Positions 22,680 through 33,190 of a stretch of 64,000 nt of DNA are shown here, piece by piece (positions within the stretch are counted from its first letter, which is position 1; each line of letters starts with the position of its first letter). The stretch is from contig CM060316.1 of NCBI GenBank assembly GCA_030674155.1, positions 72,603,131 to 72,667,130 on the forward strand, written 5' to 3'. Made by a program: the position numbers and the translations under genes. The DNA comes from Stramonita haemastoma. Its lineage: Eukaryota; Mollusca; Gastropoda; Neogastropoda; Muricidae. The notes below the pieces were generated by a model. It did no database searches and was not told the DNA's origin. It worked only from the letters and a program-made list of their open reading frames with translations.

Positions 22680-23485
22680 ACCTTCTTCATTTAGTCTACT
22701 TAATGCACAATCCGTCTGCCCAGAGGGTAAAGCTGACTTTCTTTCCGACTTTATATACATGATCTTGCTTTCCTCACAGAAACCTGGCTAAACCCACAAG
22801 GTCATGAACCAATAATTGAACAGCAGATACCACCTAGCTACACGACTCTTTCTTTCCCCCGACTCTCCGTGGAGGTGGCATTGCTGTCATCTACAAAGAC
22901 ACACTGCATCCAGCTCTTTCTTCCTGCAACTCTCTCCCTTTCTCACCTGAATCTTTTGAAGTCTCTGAACTCAACCTCAACTTACCAGGCCATTCTATTA
23001 CTTTCTGCTGTCTGTACCGTCCGCCTCCTAGCCGTAAAAACAATCTAATATCTTCAGTTTTCCACCAAGAGTTTCAGTCCCTCCTTGATCACTACAGCTT
23101 GTCTCCCAAGAAACTTATCATTCTCGGTGACTTCAACTTCCACTTCGACAACCAGTCTTCTCCCAATGTCAAACGTCTTTCTCTTTCCTTGTCTAACCAC
23201 TCTCTTTCCCAGCTAGTAAATGAACCAACACATAGATCAGGCCACATCTTAGACTGGCTCATCACTGATGCCTCACTAAATCTCATCACATCTGTATCCG
23301 TCACTAATGAACTGCTTTCTGATCATTCTGCAATCCTTTTCTTTCTCAACATCGCAAAGCCTATCAGAAAGAAAAAGCACGTTACCCATCGCAACCTCAA
23401 GGCCATCAATATTCAAATCTTTTCTTCCCAAGCTGCTGAACGCCTATCACAAACTCCTGATAACACTGACCCTTCTACACACTAG
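22680..23485 (+). pseudogene. L-beta A apurinic-type endonuclease domain
   Basis: Across several frames: SVCPEGKADFLSDF-like start, FLTETWLNPQGHEP, then in one frame from 23099 LIILGDFNFHFDNQS, RSGHILDWLITDAS and NELLSDHSAILFF. The GDFN, D-W-L-I-T and S-D-H motifs are those of APE-type endonucleases of LINEs. At least two frameshifts lie between 22694 and 23099. Confidence 0.8.
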
Positions 23486-23742
23486 AGTAATGTTCTCAGT
23501 CAACTGCTCGATGAGCATGCACCTTCTTCGGACCTCTTCCTGCACGATAGACCCTGTGCCCCATGGTACACTCACGAAATTTTGGTTGCAAAGCGCAAAC
23601 GCCGACAGCTAGAGCAGCAGTGGTGCAAAATAAAAACTGAAATTAACAGACAGCTTTTACGAAAACAAACCAACAAAGTCAAATCCTTAATCCATTCAGC
23701 AAAGACAAATTTCTATCTGCTCAAGTTCTCAATGCTACATCA

Positions 23743-24755
23743 ATGAAATCTCTTTTTTCCCTCACCTCAACTCTTCTTGGATCTGATAAGGCAAGTCCTC
23801 TGCCTACCGCCTACAGCCATTCTGAACTTCCTGCTATTTTTTCTTCCTTCTTCTCTGACAAAGTCCGCAATATTCGTTCCAGACTGGATCAGTCTTCTTT
23901 CCAACCTGCACCTCCTGATTCCCAATTCGCTGGCACTCCTCTCCTATCCCTTCATCCAGCAAGCGAGAGTGAAATCATGACAATCTTGAAAGAAATGACG
24001 ATAAAATCATGCGATCTTGATCCAATACCTGCTTCTCTTTTCACTCAGTGCCTTCCCCAGCTTAAACCCACCATCACAAAAATTGTAAACTCATCTCTTC
24101 TTTCAGGGATTTTTCCACCAGCTCTCAAAACTGCAATAGTTACATCCCTACTCAAAAAGCACGACCTCGACCCTAACACTCTGAAGAACTATAGACATGT
24201 TTCCAATCTGCCTTTTATCTATAAAGTCCTTAAAAAAGTTGTTCTGAAACAACTCAACAGCCATCTCCATTCCAATAGTCTCTTCCCCCCATTCCAGTCT
24301 GCCTACCGCATCAACCACAGCACCGAAACCACCCTAGTGCACACCTTAAACTCGCTTCTACATGCTTCTGACTCAGGGAAAATCTCCCTCCTCACTCTTC
24401 TCGACTTATCTGCAGCATTTGACACTATAGACCATTCAATTCTTCTCTCCGGTCTCCAAAACACTTTCGGTATTAAAGGCACTGCCCTCACCTGGTTTAG
24501 TTCGTACCTGACAAACCGATTCCAAACTGTGGCAGTAAACAAGATTCATTTTACACCAACCAAACTAGAATGCGGAGTCCCTCAAGGATCTGTTCTAGGC
24601 CCTGTTCTCTTTACTCTCTATACTGCTCCCCTGTCACATGTTATTAACCGTCATCAGATCAACCATCACTTTTATGCAGACGACTCTCAGATTCTCAGCA
24701 GTGATACACCTGAAAATCTGCCTTCTCTCTTGACAAATATGTCCTACTGCCTTCA
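23743..24755 (+). pseudogene. L-beta A reverse transcriptase, truncated by insertion
   Basis: Motifs: TIKSCDLDPIPASLF, FQSAYRINHSTETTL, motif A LDLSAAFDTIDHSILL, motif [18 protein letters not shown], motif [12 protein letters not shown]. The open frame runs on to 24996, but from 24756 it reads antisense through the RTE element, so those residues are not part of the protein. The 3' continuation is at 25826. Confidence 0.88.
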
Positions 24756-25825
24756 CACTCTCACTCACTCAGTCCCATGTCCCAAAGGACGTAGGGGGGA
24801 CATGAGAGAAGATGCAACAGAGATCTTTTTCCATGCTTCACGATCCTGTGTGGCTAGTAGGAGGTGTTGCAGGGGTTGGGCGGTCCAGTCTTTGATGTTG
24901 TCAACCCATGATTTCTTTTGGCGGCCTCTTCTTCTCTTGCCCTTGACTGTTCCTTGCAGGATGGTTTTTGCTAGGGTGTTGTGTCTTGTGGTGTGACCAA
25001 ACCACAACAGCTTTCTCCTCTTTATGGTGGAGAGCAAAGGCTCTTGGGGGCCCACACGCTTTTTGATTTCTTCTTTCACATAGTTATTGGTCTTGTGTTC
25101 TTTGTATGATATTTTGAGGAGTCTTCTGTGGCACTTGTTCTCGAATGCTTGGATTCTCCTCTCTAACTCTGCTGTCAGAGTCCATGATTCACAGCCATAT
25201 AAGAGGATAGATATCACGAGGGATTTGTAAAGGTGGTATTTGGTGCAGAAGCTGATGTTGTTGCTTCTGATGATCCTCTCGAGTCTGACTAGAGCAGATG
25301 TTGCTGTTGCAATGCGAGCTTTCACTTCATTGTTTGATGTGCCATCTTTTGTTAGGATGGAGCCTAAGTATTTGAATTGGCTCACCTCTTCTAGTATTTC
25401 TCCATTCATCTTTATTTCCGTGATGTCATTACTCGCGCTGTTGACCATGATCTTTGATTTCTCTGTACTGACCTCCATGCCGTATGCGCTCGCTCGATCT
25501 GTTAAATTGTCTGTGAGGATTTGCAGTTCTTGTTTGTGCTGCCCATGAGGTCAATGTCATCTGCAAATCTGAGGTTGCAAAGGGGTCTTCCACCAATGGA
25601 GATGGAAGTGTGATGGTTTTGCAGTGTCTCTGTCATGATGTTTTCGAGGAAGAGGTTGAAGAGTACAGGTGAGAGAAGGCAGCCCTGGCGAACCCCAACC
25701 GTGGTCTTGAAGAACTCGCCCACGTGGTTGTTCATGAAAACTGCACTTTTTGCGTTCTCGTACAGAGCCTTGATGACTTCAATTAGGCAGCTGTCAATGT
25801 TGAAGTGCCTGAGTACTTGCCTTCA
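24748..25825 (-). mobile_element. RTE-clade LINE fragment nested in L-beta A, with TSD
   Basis: The insert is 24756-25817, flanked by TGCCTTCA at 24748-24755 and 25818-25825. On the minus strand the 3' tail is a (TGAG)n-type repeat. L-beta copy B at 37666-37680 shows the uninterrupted target. It is 5'-truncated, starting within the RT domain. Confidence 0.9.
24765..25735 (-). pseudogene. RTE reverse transcriptase, C-terminal half
   Basis: Two overlapping frames: 25502-25735 has GVRQGCLLSPVLFNLFLE (motif B) and NLRFADDIDL (motif C); 24765-25478 has EVSQFKYLGSILTKDG, SILLYGCESWTLTAEL, KRRKLLWFGHTTRHN and a basic GKRRRGRQKKSWVDNIKDW. This order is characteristic of RTE-type endonuclease-reverse transcriptases. 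A frameshift near 25490 separates the two. Confidence 0.85.
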
Positions 25826-26573
25826 AGATATCCAAAACTGGATGATACAGAACAAATTACAATTAAACGCAGATAAAACCGAATCCATGCTTGTAGGGAC
25901 CAAACACAAACTGTCTTTTATCACAACAACTTCAATAGAATTCGCAATATGTCAGTCCCTCTATCCAGTGCTGTAAAGTATCTAGGAGTCGTTATTGACA
26001 ACACACTCTCCATGCAAAAATTCATCACCCAGACCTGTCAGTCATGCTACTATCAACTACGGCGTATTAGTGCAATTCGAAAGTACCTGTCCACTGATGC
26101 AACATCCAAACTAGTAACTTCTCTTATTCTTTCACTCTGGACTATTGCAATTCTCTTTTGGCTGGTCTGCCAGCATCATCTATCCACTCTCTCCAATGTA
26201 TACAAAACTCTGCAGCTCGACTGGTCCTCAGAAAGAAAAAATCTGAACACATTACTCCTGTCTTCCAATCTCTCCACTGGCTGCCTGTGCCACAGAGAGT
26301 AAACTACAAGATCAGTACTCTCTGTTATAAATGTCTCCACAAAACAGCACTCTCCTACCTCTGTGAATGTCTTCACATGTACACACCTTCTGGTTCCCTC
26401 CCTCGGCTGCAGATACCTTATCCTTAAAAATTCCGAACCTATCTACCTTGGCCGCTGCTCTTTCTCTATTTCTGGTCCATCAATCTGAAATGACCTCCCT
26501 CTCTCCCTTCGGCAAAAGCCTACATATGACACTTTTAAATCCAACCTCAAGACACACTTGTTTCAAACCTAAG
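25826..26573 (+). pseudogene. L-beta A RT C-terminal segment
   Basis: It resumes with [20 protein letters not shown] and MLVGTKHKL, then in shifted frames SVKYLGVVIDN-like, [20 protein letters not shown] and a final KPTYDTFK-like segment giving way to a stop. Several indels and stops are present relative to copies B and C. Confidence 0.8.
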
Positions 26574-26660
26574 ATTTTTGCCTTCTGTTTTTATCTCCTA
26601 TTTGTCCCTGCCTTCAACATTTGAAATTCCATTCACCCTGTCAAAATGTATAACCTCTAT

Positions 26661-26751
<91 letters not shown>

Positions 26752-26867
26752 CGTGTGCGCTTTCGAATTTGGTAGAATTATTTATTGTCATTGGTAGTTT
26801 GTTTGTTGTGAGGGTCGAGTGCAAGTGCTTTGATTTGTTTTTACAAGATATAGCCCTATATAAATTC

Positions 26868-26931
<64 letters not shown>

Positions 26932-26935
26932 AAGA

Positions 26936-27044
26936 AAGGATAATATTGTAACGACTTTTATCATGCTTATTTTTTTCTATGACTAAAATAAAACAAAAAA
27001 CAAACAAACTCAAGTACATGTGGGCCTGTGGATATATGCTTATA
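26936..27044. other. short unassigned spacer
   Basis: A/T-rich sequence between the L-beta A tail and the composite SINE-V. It ends in TATGCTTATA, the left half of the SINE-V target-site duplication. Confidence 0.5.
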
Positions 27045-27647
27045 AAAAAAAAGTTAAAGTCTGTCCCCAGCCTAAGGCTCATCAGTTAGTTAAAGTTAGT
27101 TAAAGTCTGTCCGGAGCCTTAAGGCTCATCAGGCCGTTGTTTATCTCGGTTTCTGTGGCGTTAAGCGACTGAGAGTCATAGACTCCCCCCTGGATAGGAT
27201 GCCAGTCTATAGCAGGGTTAACCCCCAACACAAGGTTGGTACCCCTTTTACACCTGGGTGGGGTGAGAAAATAGCCGTAAAGTGCCTTTTCGAAGGGCAC
27301 AATGCCATAGCCGAAAGCTGGGATCCAACCTGCAACCTTTAGATTACAGTCCAACACCCTAACCACTAGGCTACAGTGGCAGCTCTAAGGCTCATCAGGC
27401 CGGTGCTTATCCCGGTTTCTGTGGCGTTAAGGACTGAGAGTCATAGACTTCCCCCTGGATAGGACGCCAGTCTATCACAGGGTTAACCCCCAACACAAGG
27501 TTGGTACCCCTTTTACACCTGGGTGGGGTGAGAAAATAGCCGTAAAGTGCCTTTTCGAAGGGCACAATGCCATAGCCGAAAGCTGGGATCCAACACCAAC
27601 CTTTAGATTACGAGTCCAACACCCTAACCACTAGACTACAGCCAGGC
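27045..27647 (-). mobile_element. SINE-V outer copy, interrupted by a second SINE-V
   Basis: Head to tail on the minus strand: tRNA-like head with AGTCTAGTGGTTAGGG, V-like core GACTGGCGTCCTATCCAGGG, then a break, and the tail with CAGACTTTAACTTTTTTTTT. TATGCTTATA flanks the composite at 27035-27044 and 27648-27657. The interruption is the inner copy at 27086-27384. Confidence 0.88.
27086..27384 (-). mobile_element. SINE-V inner copy, nested, with 14-bp TSD
   Basis: 299 bp. The host SINE segment CTAAGGCTCATCAG occurs at 27072-27085 and 27385-27398, directly on either side. On the minus strand it has an A-box-like TAGCCTAGTGGTTAG, a B-box-like GGTTGGATCCC (one degenerate position), the V-like core and a (TTTAAC)n-type tail. 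A Pol III promoter is inferred from the boxes. Confidence 0.9.
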
Positions 27648-27657
27648 TATGCTTATA

Positions 27658-27670
27658 TAAGTGTGAGTAA

Positions 27671-27710
<40 letters not shown>

Positions 27711-28415
27711 CTAGTGAAGGAGTGAGTTTTTACAGTGTATTATTATCATACTATTATCACTATTGTCATTATTCTTATTGTTTTTATTATAAACATTGTA
27801 TTATCTTTAGTTCCTATTGAGTTCATTTTGTTGTTATGAGTTGTAACAATGTTGTAGCTAAATATTTTGGGTGGATTTTTCTTGGTTGTACTTTGCTTGT
27901 TGCTTGCTGCTTCATTTCTGTTTAGTTGTCTATTCTATGGTTACCAGCTTTTTGTTTAAGTGCTTTTTTTTGCTTTTTTCTGCTTTTTTTTCTTGTTTTC
28001 TTTTGTTGTTGTGTTTTTTGTTTGTTTGTTTGTTGTGTTTGTTTTGCTTGTTTTTTTTTGTTTTTTGGGGTTTTTTGGCTTTTGGTTTTGTTTATACAAG
28101 CAGACAAATAAAGACAACACCAAGTGTCTGCGAGCAATTTTCGTTATTTCAAACCTTCTTCGGCTAAAAGATTGGCAGCTGACAGTTAAAAAGCAAACAC
28201 AGACTTTTATACACATCAAACTGAGTACATTTAAAAAATTCTATGAAAAAAATAAAGACTTCTTATGTAAAAACACATTCCTGCACATGCAACATACACA
28301 TCCAATGAGTGATTAAAAAAATTAAAGACTTCTCATTGTAAAAACACAATGCACTTACACATGCAACATGGGGTATGCATAGTTAAAACAATTAACTCTC
28401 TCTCCCTTCACTCCT
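27658..28415. other. unassigned sequence with (GT)n and T-rich tract
   Basis: (GT)n at 27673-27708; a strongly T-rich tract of TTTG/TTTC words at 27960-28090. Two similar words AAAAACACA..CACATGCAACAT (about 28268 and 28340) suggest a small local duplication. No gene seen. Confidence 0.5.
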
Positions 28416-28416
28416 C

Positions 28417-28462
<46 letters not shown>
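28416..28462. repeat. (TC)n microsatellite
   Basis: A TC tract at the 5' edge of element Y copy 2; copy 1 has the complementary GA tract in the same relative place. Confidence 0.95.
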
Positions 28463-28464
<2 letters not shown>

Positions 28465-28540
28465 GTTGGTCACGAGACGCGAAGCGGACAGGGCGTACAT
28501 TTTCTGTGAGCTACAGTAAAACTCGTAATTCATACAAAAA

Positions 28541-28860
28541 TGCCAGTTACTGGACTTCCAGCGGCTGTGGAGAGGACCTTAGGCGCCCTGCTGACTGACA
28601 ATGCAGTCTCCAGCTGAAAAGTGGCAGGAGAAGGGGACAGCGTGGTTTTTGTCTTGCGACTTAAACCAGTGGACACAGCAGTGTCAACCAACATGGCTGA
28701 TCCAACAGTGAATCGCAGCACACAAGTACAATACTATAGAAAAAATCCTACTCCCAAACCCGCAGGGATTTGGAACGCTCTGGAAAGCATAAAGAGAAGC
28801 AGGCAAGTGTTGTGTGTGAAAGTGACTGTGTCTTCAGTGCCTGAGTCCACCTGACAAAAG
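28541..28860 (+). pseudogene. element Y copy 2 ORF-a
   Basis: It begins MPVTGLPAAVERTLGALL as in copy 1 but has a stop where copy 1 has Trp (after DNAVSS). It resumes with VAGEGDSVVFVLRLKP. One base is missing near 28742 (copy 1 reads RKKSYSQ), shifting the frame. Confidence 0.7.
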
Positions 28861-28879
28861 TGTAGAACAGCAGAATGCA

Positions 28880-29505
28880 GCATGCGCAGATACGCATAGA
28901 GTAGACCTACCAACAGCACACACACAGGACATCAACACAAAAACATCAGTTAAGTTGCTATCATCGGTTGATTTAGAACCTCCCTGTATGTCTGATTGTA
29001 GTGACTGTGCTGATATGTGTGTTTTGCAGCCTGAGGTGAACGATGATAATATTGTTGGTGCATTCGACAAAGGAAATGTCAAACAGTATGTGGCTACTCT
29101 AACTGATAGATCGGTACAGAAAAGGCTGAGAGACAGACAAAGAAATACACACTTTAGAAAATCTGTCCTACATCATTCAGATGGTGAAGATATTGTGACA
29201 TGTGAATCAGATGACATTGTGATCCAGCTCGCATGTCAACCAGACACTGAGCCAGTATGTGTGTACTGGTTTGTCAAACAGCAAGAGCAAAACATGTTAA
29301 AAGAGGAACGTGTCAAACTCGCCAGTTTGCCGAATGGGAAGCGAATCCAGAACACACTACACACAGAGACCCTTTCGCGTGCTTCAAGGGACTTGGCGAT
29401 ACTTAGAGAACTATTACATCGCTGTCTTGGCTAGCCTAGGCGGAGGGCGAGTGACAATGACTGGACGAAAGAAAGGCTCGGAATGCCGTAACATATCCGG
29501 ACTGT
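28880..29505 (+). pseudogene. element Y copy 2 ORF-b
   Basis: The same protein as copy 1 ORF-b from MLSSVDLEPPCMSD onward, with small substitutions (for example ALDKGN to AFDKGN). A frameshift near 29365-29385 moves the C-terminal part (LENYYIAVLASLGGG) into another frame. No function assigned. Confidence 0.7.
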
Positions 29506-29665
29506 AAAGAGTGTCGTGTCTTGATGTACATACAAATCAATGCTGTGGTTTCCATGGCATGGAATGGTGTTGTGTGTCAGCTTAAAGCAATTATCGTTTA
29601 TCATTATTCGCGGCAACCCCCTTCATGTATGGGCCAGTGGCCTTTTTTCATGAATAAACCTTTCG

Positions 29666-29823
29666 AGTTCGAGTTCTCTCTCTCTCTCTCTCTCTCTCCC
29701 CCCCTCTCTCTCTCTCCCTACTCCCCTCCTCTCTCTGTGACCATCTCTCCCTACAGTCTTAGCACTCACAGACACTCAAACATACACACAAACACACACA
29801 CACACATACACACACAAACACGA

Positions 29824-29869
<46 letters not shown>

Positions 29870-29960
29870 GCGCGCACACACACAATGCATTCACACACAC
29901 ACACACATACACACGCGCACACACACACACCTGGATACATATCAGTGGACACATTCACAT
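29666..29960. repeat. compound microsatellite TC-CA-CG-CA
   Basis: TC-rich 29673-29745, CA-rich 29770-29855, an alternating CG tract at 29854-29875, then CA-rich to 29930. Confidence 0.9.
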
Positions 29961-30029
29961 AGCACGATATGCATCTATCTGTATCGCACCCTTATTTAGG
30001 CTTGCACAGAAGACAAGAAGCGGAGGTCC

Positions 30030-30530
30030 TGGTTGAACTCAATCCCACACGTTCAGACCGTCAGGGAAGTTGGTTCGGAGCTTGTGTCGCCAGAACTTTT
30101 CTCTGTGCTTGCGTGTCTGAAGATTTTCTTATTTGATTTGTTCTATGGCTGTACATGTAAGATCTGCTAGGGTGTGGTGTGTGCTGTTGAAGTGTTGCGC
30201 TACCAGTGTGTTTTTCTGTGTTTTGATGTCTGATCTGTGGTGGTAAAATCTGTTTTGTAGTGTCTTGCCTGTCTCCCCTACATATTGTGTATTTTTGCAT
30301 TTTCGACAATCTATAAGGTATATGATGTTGGTGGATTGGCATGTTAATTAAGTGGTCTCTGATTGTGAACTGTTGTTGTGTGTGTATGCTGTGGAAGGAG
30401 TGTGTGATGTTGAGGTGGTTCTGGCAGATGGCACATTTTTTGGCAGCACACTTGAAACATCCTGGCGGTCTGGCATCTTTAGGTGGTCGTGGAGCGGGGA
30501 TTCTGGATGGCATCAGGAGTTTTTTAAGGT
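30030..30530 (-). pseudogene. PLE linker and GIY-YIG endonuclease
   Basis: A linker with CFKCAAKKCAICQNH, a zinc-binding-like cluster, leads into the endonuclease. The characteristic pair appears in a shifted frame as NIIYLIDCRKC and TQYVGETGKT, followed by a conserved downstream R in LQNRF. The domain ends with RRKVLATQAPNQLPDGLN-like sequence and a stop. From established knowledge, this endonuclease type is specific to EN-positive Penelope-like elements among retroelements. Confidence 0.85.
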
Positions 30531-31606
30531 TCATACAGTTTCTTTCTCCCACAATGGGGGGAGAGGGGGCTGCTTTCCTCATGCGCTGGCTTGAGTGGAG
30601 GATGTGTAGGTTGTCCTTCAGCCACTTGCTGAGGGGGGGATTGCTGGGGGTTGTGGGTCACGATGTAAGGGGTTCGCCGCTCTGTGGATTTGTTGTTCTT
30701 ATAGGTGAGGGTGTCCTGTCCGGGTATACTAGAAACTTTCTTGACTGCTGCTTTTAGAAGTTCCATGGGGTAGCCTCTTTTGCCCAGTTTGTTACACAGT
30801 TCCTGGCTGCGGTGGTGGAAAGTGGCATCGGAGGAGCAGATCCGTCTGATTCTTAGACACTGGCTGTATGGAATACTGCGTACACAGTGTCTTGAATGGC
30901 AGGAGTTGAAAGGCAGGGTCATGCCAGCATCAGTGTCCTTGATGTGGAGGTCGGTGCTGATGTGGCCTTCAGGAGATATACTGACGCTGACGTCCGGGAA
31001 GGGGATGTTGGATGTGCCATAGTTGGCGGTGAATTTGATGGTGGGGTGCTGTTCATTCAGCCAGCCAAGGAACTGGCGCAGGTTCTTCTCACCCCCCTGC
31101 CACAGTAAGGCGATGTCGTCTATGTATCGTCGCCATACATCTGTTCCTACACACCATGGGGAAGATGACAAGAGGCGTCTTTCCAGCCACCCCATGAAGA
31201 TATTAGCTATGGAGGGGGCCATGGGGGTACCCATGGCTGTGCCCAGTTGCTGGTGGAAGAAGTTACCTTCGAATTCAAAAACATTATTTTCCAGGATGTG
31301 TTCGACTATCTCCAGCAATGTCTTCAATGGAGGCCCTGTGTCGGTCTGTTGAGAAGGCGAGTCAAGGGTCTCCATCAGAGAGGTTTTGACTTCGTGGTGT
31401 GTAATATTTGAATATAGTCCAACTACATCTATGGTGACAAAAAGTGTGTCTGGAGGAAGTGGCTCAAGTTTCTTTTTCCAGCTTTCCAACGTTTGTAGGA
31501 AGTGTGTAGTATCTTTAAGATAGGAGGTTAGGGTCTTCACTGTAGGTTGTAGCCAGTGGTCCACCAGCTTAGATAGTTTTTCTGTGGGCCCGCCAACTCC
31601 GGACAC
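30524..31606 (-). pseudogene. PLE reverse transcriptase core
   Basis: 360 open codons. Motif A is LFVTIDVVGLYSNI, the B region is LGTAMGTPMAPSIANIFMG and the catalytic motif C is WRRYIDDIALLW. SIPYSQCLRIRRICS is the usual PLE segment downstream. The start Met is not original: upstream sequence in another frame (31607-31770, KSTVTPQEDPLC region) continues the protein. Confidence 0.9.
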
Positions 31607-31871
31607 AATGGGTCTTCCTGGGGGGTGACTGTAGACTTTTGTGAATTTTGGGCAGGTGATAAAAATAAGGTGTTTTTATGCTGTCTCAGTTTGCCTTGCC
31701 CCACTTGAAGCAGTTGTTGTCGATGATTTGATTCAAAGTTTATCCCATAGTGCATTAGATTTCTCAGCAATGGTTTTGGTAGTGTCAGAGGGGAGGGGTT
31801 TGTACATAGAAGGATTGTTGAGCTGGTTGATGGCTTCTTCTTTATATTTCTCTACATTCTGGACTACGATA

Positions 31872-32176
31872 AAAAGTTAAAGTTAAAGTTAAAGTCTGTC
31901 CCGAGCCATAAGGCTCATCAGGCCGGTGCTTATCCTGGTTTCTGTGGCGTTAAGCGACTGAGAGTCATAGACTCCCCCCTGGATAGGACGCCAGTCTATC
32001 GCAGGGTTAACCCCCAACACAAGGTTGGTACCACCCTTTTACACCTGGGTGGGGTGAGAAAATAGCCGTAAAGTGCCTTTTCCAAGGGCACAACGCCATA
32101 GCGGAATAGCTGGATCGAACCCGCAACCTTTAGATTACGAGTACAACGCCCTAACCACTAGGCCACAGCGGCGGCT
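31872..32176 (-). mobile_element. SINE-V, intact, inside the PLE, with 11-bp TSD
   Basis: 305 bp between perfect GGACTACGATA duplications at 31861-31871 and 32177-32187. On the minus strand the A-box is TGGCCTAGTGGTTAG and the B-box GGTTCGATCC. The core is GCGATAGACTGGCGTCCTAT and the tail is CTTTAAC repeated. This is the cleanest SINE-V copy and the one to use as a reference. Confidence 0.95.
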
Positions 32177-32187
32177 GGACTACGATA

Positions 32188-32870
32188 GCTACGCCTTTAT
32201 CTGCTGGTGAGACGCGAATTGATCTGTTCAGAACAGGATTTCGCAGCTGTGTTATGGCCCTCTGTTCTTGTTTGTTGAGGTTCTGGAACCTGGGAGACTG
32301 TGGAATGTGAGCTTGGGTTAAACTTTCCAGTGTCAGGCAGTACGCCTCCAGTGACTGGTCACATCCTCTTGGGGGTTGCCACATGGTTTTTTTGTAGAAT
32401 TGCGGTCTGGTGGGTAACTGGTTGGGCGTATTCTCATTGTAAAAAAATTCTTTAAGGCGGAGGCGTCTGTTGCCTTCCATGATGTTTTCAAGTAGTTGCA
32501 GCTCATTGTAGGATTTAGGGGTGGGACAGAATTTTGGGCCGAGTGACAGTACCTTAATTTGTGCTTCAGTAAGTGTTTTATCGGAGAGGTTTACTACTTG
32601 ACAGGTTTCTGGAGACAGTGTGAGACGGCGACGGAAGTGGCGATTGCGTTTATGTTGGGTTGTCGATGAGATAGTAGTATGAGGGGTGTGTCACGATGCG
32701 TGGATCTTAGCTTGGCGAGTTTTCCATTCTTGATTCTGGCTAGCGACTGGCTTAGTGTTACCTCTTTGTTTTTTAATATTTCTGTAAACTGGAGATAATC
32801 ATCAAAGTTTGAAGAGCGTTTGAATTTGGATTTTAATTGTGCTATACTTGAGTGAATACTTTCGATAATA
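32188..32870 (-). pseudogene. PLE N-terminal region
   Basis: The minus strand encodes SSIAQLKSKFKRSSNFDDYL, ILKNKEVTLSQSLARIKNGK, then QEQRAITQLRNPVLNRS and SIRVSPADKGVAIVV. The ADKG-x-AIVV motif is typical of PLE RT N-termini. Frames are interrupted around 32490-32600. Confidence 0.75.
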
Positions 32871-32968
32871 GCGCTCATGTTGCCTCGGGTTTCATCAGCG
32901 AGTAGGGTTGCCTCTGGTTTCATCAGCAGCGCTACTCGCTGCGCTACCTTCGGATGAGACTTTAAACC
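32871..32968 (+). mobile_element. SINE-A variant with alternative 5' head, 5' part
   Basis: From ATAATAGCGCTCATGTTGCC to CGGATGAGACTTTAAACC. The head GTTTCATCAGCGAGTAGGG and GCTACTCGCTGCGCTACC replaces the tRNA head of the copy at 46190-46540. The same head and junction recur at 35075-35180. The element is broken at 32968 by the next feature and resumes at 33191. Confidence 0.75.
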
Positions 32969-33190
32969 AATCAATCAATCAATCAATCAATCAAATTTTT
33001 ATTTCCAGATGGTACATTGAGTAAGCATCGATTTGCTTTTTTCCATCAAGCCATCTATCTAAAGAAAAGAAAAACAAAATCAAAACAACTGCAAAAAACA
33101 AAATAAAGCAACACAAAAAAAAAACCAACAAAAATCAAAGCAGAAAATCCCTAGCAAAACAATAAAACCAACAAAGAAAGAAAAGGGGAA
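32969..33190 (-). mobile_element. (TTGA)n-tailed retroelement fragment inside SINE-A
   Basis: It starts with (AATC)n, read on the minus strand as a (TTGA)n tail, and contains the same tail block as 8017-8115, followed by A-rich sequence. It interrupts SINE-A between TTTAAACC and AAGGCCCCGTGTGCG. Confidence 0.7.

Larger units (their letters stand above)
22050..26935 (+). mobile_element. L-beta copy A: CR1/L2-like LINE, split by an RTE insertion
   Basis: An endonuclease-RT LINE with broken frames, a (GT)n in its 3' UTR (26662-26756), the 3' block GCTTTGATTTGTTTTTACAA and a terminal (ATT)n tail at 26868-26931. Homologous copies are B (35402-38958) and C (38959-43267). An RTE element of 1062 bp interrupts it at 24756-25817. 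The 5' limit is approximate: coding similarity to copy B begins around 22540, and the frame upstream (22227) is open but unassigned. Confidence 0.85.
28463..29665 (+). mobile_element. element Y copy 2
   Basis: The plus-strand copy of the element at 4275-5486, ending CCCTTCATGTATGGGCCAGT, TGAATAAACC and TTTCGAGTTCGAGTTC, then (TC)n. The tail is better preserved than in copy 1 and shows two CGAGTT units, as in L-gamma (45252-45270). The two copies lie about 23 kb apart as inverted repeats. Confidence 0.85.
29995..32870 (-). mobile_element. Penelope-like element (PLE) with GIY-YIG endonuclease
   Basis: Reading on the minus strand: N-terminal region (32870-32177), SINE-V insertion (31872-32176), RT core (31871-30524), Cys-rich linker and GIY-YIG endonuclease (30530-30030). 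It is about 2.6 kb without the SINE. Frames are broken in several places, so it is inactive. Terminal repeats were not identified. Confidence 0.9.

Noticed and set aside
24756..24996. C-terminal 80 residues of the RT frame starting at 23743
   Set aside because: They read antisense through the nested RTE insert and are not part of the L-beta protein.
27120..27145. Hammerhead ribozyme in SINE-V (CTGATGAG on the minus strand)
   Set aside because: CTGATGAG is followed by a short GCC-GGC stem, but the required GAAA and cleavage-site arrangement is missing in every copy.
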